Origin: Chryseobacterium camelliae
Lineage (GTDB): Bacteria; Bacteroidota; Bacteroidia; Flavobacteriales; Weeksellaceae
Direction of reading: 5' to 3'
Assembly (NCBI RefSeq): GCF_027920545.1
Contig: NZ_CP115859.1
Span: 2,164,001 to 2,228,000, forward strand
DNA: 64,000 bases
Part shown: positions 59,052-64,000 of the stretch, one piece after another
Numbering within the stretch: position 1 is the first letter of the stretch
Layout: every line of letters starts with the position of its first letter
The notes under the pieces: generated by a model
What the model was told of the DNA's origin: nothing
Databases searched by the model: none
The model's input: the letters and a program-made list of their open reading frames with translations, nothing else
Position numbers and translations under genes: made by a program

Positions 59052-59184
59052 ACAATACATTAAGATTTAACTTAAAATTCTTAATGATTAATAATAAAAA
59101 ATAATATTTCATTCGCTAGCGTTAATGACTTTGTTAATTGTAGTTTAGTGTTACAAAGGATATACTCAAAGTTTGACCTTGCGA

Positions 59185-59192
59185 TAAATTTG
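59185..59192 (+). promoter_or_regulatory. -7 element of sufC
   Basis: TAAATTTG matches the consensus and ends six bases before the sufC ATG, so the predicted transcript start falls at or next to the start codon. Confidence 0.5.
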
Positions 59193-59197
59193 AATGT

Positions 59198-59941
59198 ATG
59201 TTAAATATAAAAAACTTGCACGCCAAAATAGAAGATGGCGCAGAAATTTTAAAAGGTATCAATCTTGAAATAAAACCGGGTGAAGTTCACGCTATCATGG
59301 GGCCGAACGGAGCGGGTAAATCTACTCTTTCTTCTGTTATCGCAGGAAAAGAAGATTATGAGGTTACAGACGGAGAAATCATCTTCAGAGGTGAGGATAT
59401 CATCGAAGATGCTCCTGAAGAAAGAGCTCATAAAGGTATTTTCCTTTCTTTCCAATATCCGGTGGAAATTCCGGGAGTTTCTGTAACGAACTTCATCAAA
59501 GCAGCGATGAATGAAAACAGAAAAGCAAACGGATTGGGTGAAATGCCTGCAAAAGAAATGTTGGCGTTAATTCGTGAAAAATCTGAAAAATTAGGAATCA
59601 AAAAAGATTTCCTTTCAAGATCATTGAACGAAGGATTTTCGGGAGGTGAAAAGAAAAGAAACGAAATCTTCCAGATGATGATGCTTGACCCGAAGTTGGC
59701 TATTCTTGATGAAACCGATTCAGGATTAGATATCGATGCACTAAGAATTGTTGCAGACGGTGTGAATGCATTCAAAAACGAAGGAAATGCGGTTCTTTTG
59801 ATTACACATTATCAGAGATTGCTTAATTATATCCAACCGGATTTCGTTCATGTTTTGGCAAACGGAAAAATCATCAAAACAGGTGACAAATCTCTTGCTT
59901 TAGAACTTGAAGAAAAAGGGTACGACTGGCTTCTTAACTAA
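59198..59941 (+). CDS. sufC: Fe-S cluster assembly ATPase SufC
   Basis: 247 residues. ABC ATPase motifs: Walker A GPNGAGKS (35-42), the ABC signature FSGGEKKRNE (about 148-157), Walker B LAILDETDSGLD and the H-loop ITHYQRLL. It opens with MLNIKNLHAKIEDGAEIL, the normal SufC start. ATP hydrolysis drives conformational change of SufB-SufD during cluster building. An out-of-frame ATG lies four bases upstream and is ignored. Confidence 0.96.
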   Translation: MLNIKNLHAKIEDGAEILKGINLEIKPGEVHAIMGPNGAGKSTLSSVIAGKEDYEVTDGEIIFRGEDIIEDAPEERAHKGIFLSFQYPVEIPGVSVTNFIKAAMNENRKANGLGEMPAKEMLALIREKSEKLGIKKDFLSRSLNEGFSGGEKKRNEIFQMMMLDPKLAILDETDSGLDIDALRIVADGVNAFKNEGNAVLLITHYQRLLNYIQPDFVHVLANGKIIKTGDKSLALELEEKGYDWLLN

Positions 59942-60037
59942 GAAGAACAATTTTTAGTTAAGATGTTATCAATCCTAAACTAAAAGCAAAGCGGAAAAAC
60001 CGCATTATTTTACAATATTTAAATAAATAAAGGTGTG

Positions 60038-61363
60038 ATGGCCGAAATATCAGTAATGGCTTTATACGATCAGATTATTGAAAATCACGGTGAATTTTTG
60101 GAGAGTCTTCATCACAGATTTCTGGATGAGGATAGAAAAGAAGCTCTTCAAAGATTCGAAAACAATGGTTTTCCGACTAAAAAAGACGAAGAATATAAAT
60201 ATACCAACCTAAAGGAGATTACTGAAAAAGGATACAACTTTTTCCCGAAAGAAAGTCACAATATCACCAAAGAGCAATTGGATCAATTGCATTTGGGAGA
60301 AGAGAATTTTGACTGGATCACTTTCGTAAACGGTAAACTTCATAAAGAATTATCAAAAGTTTCAATTGAAAATGTTGAGTTTCTTTCATTTAATTACGCA
60401 TTGAATGATGAGAAGCACAAAGATGTTTTCGACAAATATTTTAATACAATTGCTGCGGATCAATCAGCTTTCACGAATCTAAACCAGGCGTATTGCAAGT
60501 ACGGATTCTTTTTGAAAGTTCCTAAAAATGTAGTGATTGAAAAACCGATCCACGTTTTCTACATTTCTCAGAATCAGGAAGAAAATACCTTCTACAACAC
60601 GAGAAATTTATTAATCGTAGAAGAAGGAGCAAAAGTGGAAATCATTGAAAGTCATCATAACTTTGACAGCACGTATGTGTTGACCAACTCTGTGACTGAA
60701 ATCTTCACTTACCCGAATGCAAAAGCAGATTGGCATAAATTACAAAACGATAACGACACTTCTTATTTGATTGACAATACTTTCGCAAAACAGGAAAAAG
60801 ACAGTTTAACAACTGTGAATACATTCTCTTTCGGAGGTAAATTGGTAAGAAACAATCTGGATTTCATTCAAAACGGATCGAATATCAATTCATTCATGAA
60901 CGGAATTACCATCATCGGGAAAGATCAGTTGGTAGATCACCATACGGCGGTTCACCACAATCAGCCGAATTGTGAAAGTTATCAGAACTACAAAGGAATT
61001 TTCGACGGAAAATCTCACGGAGTTTTCAACGGGAAAGTTTTTGTAGACAAAATTGCTCAAAAAACAAATGCTTATCAGCAAAATAACAACGTTTTATTAA
61101 GCGAAGGAGCTACAATTGATACAAAACCTCAGCTGGAGATTTTTGCAGACGATGTGAAGTGTTCTCACGGTTGTACGGTTGGGCAGCTGAACGAAGATGC
61201 ATTATTCTATTTGAGAGCAAGAGGGATCTCTAAAAAAGAAGCTCAGGCACTGCTTTTATATGCTTTTGCCAACGACGCGATGCAGAACATCGATATTGAG
61301 CCTCTAAAAGAGAAAATTTCAAAACTTTTGGCAGAGAAATTAGAAGTAGATATTGAATTTTAA
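60038..61363 (+). CDS. sufD: Fe-S cluster assembly protein SufD
   Basis: 441 residues from the ATG at 60038; GTG at 60035 and ATG at 60056 are alternatives. Landmarks: FPTKKDEEYKYTNLKEI near the N-terminus, FLKVPKNVVIEKPIHVFYIS, NLLIVEEGAKVEIIESH and the C-terminal QNNNVLLSEGATIDTKPQLEIFADDVKCSHGCTVGQLNEDALFYLRARGIS, which carries the conserved His and Cys. Paralogue of SufB; it completes SufBC2D. Starts 96 bases after sufC, with a terminator after its stop. Confidence 0.95.
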   Translation: MAEISVMALYDQIIENHGEFLESLHHRFLDEDRKEALQRFENNGFPTKKDEEYKYTNLKEITEKGYNFFPKESHNITKEQLDQLHLGEENFDWITFVNGKLHKELSKVSIENVEFLSFNYALNDEKHKDVFDKYFNTIAADQSAFTNLNQAYCKYGFFLKVPKNVVIEKPIHVFYISQNQEENTFYNTRNLLIVEEGAKVEIIESHHNFDSTYVLTNSVTEIFTYPNAKADWHKLQNDNDTSYLIDNTFAKQEKDSLTTVNTFSFGGKLVRNNLDFIQNGSNINSFMNGITIIGKDQLVDHHTAVHHNQPNCESYQNYKGIFDGKSHGVFNGKVFVDKIAQKTNAYQQNNNVLLSEGATIDTKPQLEIFADDVKCSHGCTVGQLNEDALFYLRARGISKKEAQALLLYAFANDAMQNIDIEPLKEKISKLLAEKLEVDIEF

Positions 61364-61383
61364 TCAATCTATTGGATAATATA

Positions 61384-61412
61384 AAAAAGCACTTCAAATC
61401 GAAGTGCTTTTT
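61384..61412 (+). terminator. Terminator after sufD
   Basis: Perfect 12-bp stem AAAAAGCACTTC (61384-61395) / GAAGTGCTTTTT (61401-61412) with a 5-nt loop; it separates sufD from sufS. Confidence 0.85.
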
Positions 61413-61447
61413 GCTTTTCTTTAACAGCTCATGTTAAGAAAAAGCCG

Positions 61448-61455
61448 TAAATTTG
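61448..61455 (+). promoter_or_regulatory. -7 element of sufS
   Basis: TAAATTTG matches the consensus; expected leader about 37 bases. The inverted repeat GTTCT-AAATA-AGAAC (61460-61474) sits at the expected transcript start. Confidence 0.5.
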
Positions 61456-61497
61456 AAGAGTTCTAAATAAGAACGTTTTAATTTAAAATTTTAATAA

Positions 61498-62718
61498 ATG
61501 TTTGACATTCAGGAAATCAGAAGTCAGTTCTCTATATTAGATCAGAAGGTGAATGGTAAACCCTTGGTTTACTTGGATAATGCGGCAACCTCTCAGAAAC
61601 CCGATTCGGTTTTAGAAGTTTGGAATAGATATTATACAGAGATCAATGCTAATGTACATAGAGGAATTCATACATTAAGCCAATTAGCAACGGAAGAAAT
61701 GGAGCTTTCGAGAAGAAAAATCCAGAAGTTCATCAATGCGAAGCATGATTTTGAAGTTATTTTCACGAAAGGAACTACAGAAGGGCTCAACCTTATCTCT
61801 TATATTTTAACTCAGAAATTAAAAAAAGACGATGAAATTATCATCTCTTATCTTGAGCACCATTCCAATATTGTTCCGTGGCAATTGCTTTGTGAAAGAA
61901 CAGGAGCCAAATTAAGAGTCATTCCTATCGATGAAAACGGAATTCTTCAGCTGGATAAGTTGGATGAATTTCTAAGTGAGAAAACGAAGGTTGTTTCTGT
62001 AAACCAGGTTTCAAATGCGTTGGGAATTGTAAATCCTATTGAAGAAATTATTGCGAAAACAAGAACGAGCTCAAATGCTTATATCGTAATCGACGGAGCT
62101 CAGTCTGCACCGCATTTTACCATTGATGTTCAGAAACTGGACTGCGATTTCTTTGTGTTTTCAGGTCATAAAATGTACGCTCCGATGGGAACGGGAGTTT
62201 TATATGGTAAACAGGAAGTTTTGGAAGATTTACCGCCATTTCACGGAGGAGGGGAGATGATTGCAACATGTTCTTTTGATGGAACAACTTATGCCGGACT
62301 TCCTTTTAAATTTGAAGCAGGAACACCCAATGTAGGAGGAAACATCGCTTTGGGAGCTGCTGTTGATTTTATTCAGAAAGTAGGGCAGGAGAATATTCAG
62401 AATCATGAAAATGCTTTGTTGGAATATGCTCAAAAACAGCTTTTGGAAATCGAAGGATTGAAGGTATATGGTGAAAAAGTTCACAGAACTGGTGTTGTTT
62501 CTTTTAATCTTGAAGGAGTAGGAATTTCTTCGGATGTAGGAATGATTCTCGATAAAATGGGAATTGCTGTAAGAACAGGCCACCACTGTACACAGCCTAT
62601 CATGAATTTCTTTAATATTGCGGGAACGGTGAGAGCCAGCTTTGCAGTTTACAATACTTTTAATGAGATTGATGCTCTTGTAGAAGGGGTGAAAAAAGCG
62701 CAGAGAATGTTATCTTAA
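61498..62718 (+). CDS. sufS: Cysteine desulfurase SufS
   Basis: 406 residues, the class II (SufS/CsdA) desulfurase length. The PLP Lys is Lys225 in FSGHKMYAPMGTGVL, with VIDGAQSAPHF before it; the active-site Cys364 lies in RTGHHCTQPIMNFF, without the extended loop of the class I IscS type. It takes sulfur from cysteine for the SufBCD scaffold. A SufE or SufU sulfur acceptor is not present in the window. It has its own promoter and terminator. Confidence 0.95.
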   Translation: MFDIQEIRSQFSILDQKVNGKPLVYLDNAATSQKPDSVLEVWNRYYTEINANVHRGIHTLSQLATEEMELSRRKIQKFINAKHDFEVIFTKGTTEGLNLISYILTQKLKKDDEIIISYLEHHSNIVPWQLLCERTGAKLRVIPIDENGILQLDKLDEFLSEKTKVVSVNQVSNALGIVNPIEEIIAKTRTSSNAYIVIDGAQSAPHFTIDVQKLDCDFFVFSGHKMYAPMGTGVLYGKQEVLEDLPPFHGGGEMIATCSFDGTTYAGLPFKFEAGTPNVGGNIALGAAVDFIQKVGQENIQNHENALLEYAQKQLLEIEGLKVYGEKVHRTGVVSFNLEGVGISSDVGMILDKMGIAVRTGHHCTQPIMNFFNIAGTVRASFAVYNTFNEIDALVEGVKKAQRMLS

Positions 62719-62738
62719 AAATATTATTTATAGATACA

Positions 62739-62773
62739 AAAAATTCCTTTCAATAATGTTGAGAGGGATTTTT
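62739..62773 (+). terminator. Terminator after sufS
   Basis: Arms AAAAATTCCTTTCAA (62739-62753) and TTGAGAGGGATTTTT (62759-62773) pair over 15 positions with two G-T pairs, followed by T-rich sequence. Confidence 0.75.
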
Positions 62774-62898
62774 ATTTATTTTAAAAACAGAGAATTCATT
62801 AAGTTAATTCTTAAATAAATAATATAAGCACTTCTGATTTTTTTAACGCGTTTTTACTGTAATTTATTTAAAATGAATGTTTTGTTCTTGTCTAAATT

Positions 62899-62931
62899 AA
62901 ACCTCACAGGTTTTTAAAACCTGTGAGGTTT
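62899..62931. repeat. Perfect 16-bp inverted repeat with 1-nt loop
   Basis: AAACCTCACAGGTTTT (62899-62914) and AAAACCTGTGAGGTTT (62916-62931) are exact inverted copies. It lies 35 bases beyond the hemE stop, without a T-run on the minus strand. It matches a palindrome type I know as dispersed in Flavobacteriia intergenic regions. Confidence 0.7.
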
Positions 62932-62965
62932 GAGCAAGTATGTTTTAAGTTATAAGATCAGAAAA

Positions 62966-64000
62966 TTAAAACTGGGTTGCCGGTTTCCAATCCACAACCG
63001 CTCTGATGAATGCTTCTGCATTTTCCACAGGAATATTAGGTAAAATTCCGTGTCCTAAATTCGCAATATATCTGTCTTTTCCAAAACGATTGATCATTTC
63101 AGTCACCATTTTTTTGATGGTTTCAGGCGTAGAATGTAATCTTGCAGGATCAAAATTTCCCTGAAGAGTCATCGTATGATTAGTCATTGTTCTTGCTAAT
63201 TCCGGAGTAATGGTCCAGTCAACACCCAAAGCCGAAACTTTAGACATGGTCATATCTTCCAACGCAAACCAGCATCCTTTTCCGAAAACAACAACATGAG
63301 TTAAAGGACTTAAAGCTTCAACGATCTGATTGATGTATTTCCAAGAGAATTCCTGATAATCAGCCGGAGAAAGCATTCCTCCCCAGGAATCGAAAACCTG
63401 AACCGCAGAAACCCCTTTTTCCACTTTTCTCTTCAGATAAGCGATGGTAGTATCCGTAATTTTCTGAAGCAATAAATGAGCGGCTTCAGGCTGTTGAAAG
63501 CAGAACGATTTAGCAATATCAAAAGCTTTACTTCCTTTTCCTTCTACACAGTAGCAAAGAATCGTCCAGGGAGAACCGGCAAAACCGATCAATGGAATTT
63601 CATTGTCTAATTTCTGTAAAGTCAGCTCAATTGCATCAAAAACGTATCCTAAAGTATCATTTACATCCGGAACCACAACATTCTGAACCTGTTCCATGGT
63701 TCTGATCGGAGTATCCAACCAAGGTCCGACAGATTCTTTCATTTTAAAGTCAATTCCCATGGCCTGCGGAACCACCAAAATATCTGAGAACAAAATGGCT
63801 GCATCCAACGGAAATCTTCTGATAGGCTGCACTGTAATTTCAGAAGCCAACTCAGGAGTCTGACATCTTGTAAAGAAATCATATTTATCACGCAGCGCAA
63901 TGAATTCCGGCAAATATCTTCCGGCTTGTCTCATCATCCAGACTGGTGGTCTTTCTACGGTTTCTCCGCGAAGTGCTTTTAGGTATAGGTCGTTCTTAAT
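62966..64000 (-). CDS. hemE: Uroporphyrinogen decarboxylase HemE (start just beyond the window edge)
   Basis: 344 residues in the window; the frame is open to base 64000 and the first complete codons read [21 protein letters not shown], so only the start Met is probably missing. The ATG at 63937 is internal. Motifs: [12 protein letters not shown] (substrate-binding Arg pair region), [12 protein letters not shown] with the catalytic Asp, [29 protein letters not shown] and [15 protein letters not shown] with its conserved His. It removes four carboxyls from uroporphyrinogen III to give coproporphyrinogen III, feeding haem needed by the act complex. Confidence 0.95.
   Translation of the reverse strand: MKNDLYLKALRGETVERPPVWMMRQAGRYLPEFIALRDKYDFFTRCQTPELASEITVQPIRRFPLDAAILFSDILVVPQAMGIDFKMKESVGPWLDTPIRTMEQVQNVVVPDVNDTLGYVFDAIELTLQKLDNEIPLIGFAGSPWTILCYCVEGKGSKAFDIAKSFCFQQPEAAHLLLQKITDTTIAYLKRKVEKGVSAVQVFDSWGGMLSPADYQEFSWKYINQIVEALSPLTHVVVFGKGCWFALEDMTMSKVSALGVDWTITPELARTMTNHTMTLQGNFDPARLHSTPETIKKMVTEMINRFGKDRYIANLGHGILPNIPVENAEAFIRAVVDWKPATQF

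Noticed and set aside
1..64000. Genomic island or prophage, suggested by the tail-fibre-like protein
   Set aside because: No integrase, transposase, capsid, terminase or tRNA-flanked repeats were found, and neighbours are housekeeping genes on both sides.

Overview
The window looks like a chromosomal segment of a low-GC Bacteroidota bacterium, most likely Chryseobacterium or a close relative (Weeksellaceae, Flavobacteriia). Support comes from type IX secretion (T9SS) C-terminal sorting domains, the gliding lipoprotein GldH, GLPGLI, DUF3078, DUF4919 and S46 peptidase families, an alternative complex III (act) operon, lipoprotein signal peptides, and repeated promoter elements of the Bacteroidota type (TTG ... 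TAnnTTTG). Genus assignment is inference from protein style, not from a search. No rRNA, tRNA, CRISPR array, insertion sequence, integrase or phage gene was seen. There is no gene-free stretch longer than 300 bases. Genes at both edges are cut: a beta-barrel protein on the left and hemE on the right.

Layout. 1-3.8 kb: end of an outer membrane beta-barrel gene, a T9SS-sorted protein, the ComM-like ATPase yifB, and a DUF1905 protein convergent with it. 3.8-6.6 kb: an S46 dipeptidyl peptidase (DPP7-like by its specificity residue) divergent from a META-domain lipoprotein. 6.7-11 kb: a three-gene operon for exported proteins, including an 841-residue Gly/Asn-rich tail-fibre-like repeat protein, lying directly downstream of a LytTR regulator gene. 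Between regulator and operon sit two identical 15-bp direct repeats spaced exactly 20 bp. 11-19.8 kb: hflX, small membrane and exported proteins, a cation/proton antiporter, an AlkD-type glycosylase, and three consecutive exported proteins of unknown role. 19.9-29.4 kb: ion transport (ChaA, Kir channel), truncated haemoglobin, glutamate dehydrogenase, dprA, a rhomboid protease, a DUF3078 barrel, rplY and prs. 29.4-36.8 kb: an SGNH lipoprotein with a FadL-type porin, then ricT-gldH-class A PBP. 36.8-40.3 kb: SelO, a DUF6080-like membrane protein and a SPOR protein.

40.5-49 kb holds the complete actABCDEF operon for alternative complex III, the quinol:cytochrome c oxidoreductase of the respiratory chain. 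49-53.3 kb carries two exported proteins of unknown role (the first behind a candidate ECF-sigma promoter), apt, a membrane-anchored TPR protein and ribH. 53.4-56.1 kb has a YgiB/YgiC-like set (two lipoproteins plus an ATP-grasp ligase of the glutathionylspermidine synthase family) and a zinc metallopeptidase. 57-62.7 kb is the Fe-S assembly cluster sufA-B-C-D-S, apparently split into three transcription units, followed by hemE. The act and suf clusters and hemE together supply haem and Fe-S enzymes for aerobic respiration.

The most interesting unit is the 6.7-11 kb region: a LytTR regulator whose receiver has Glu where the phospho-accepting Asp should be, next to a promoter-proximal pair of perfect direct repeats in front of a surface-protein operon.
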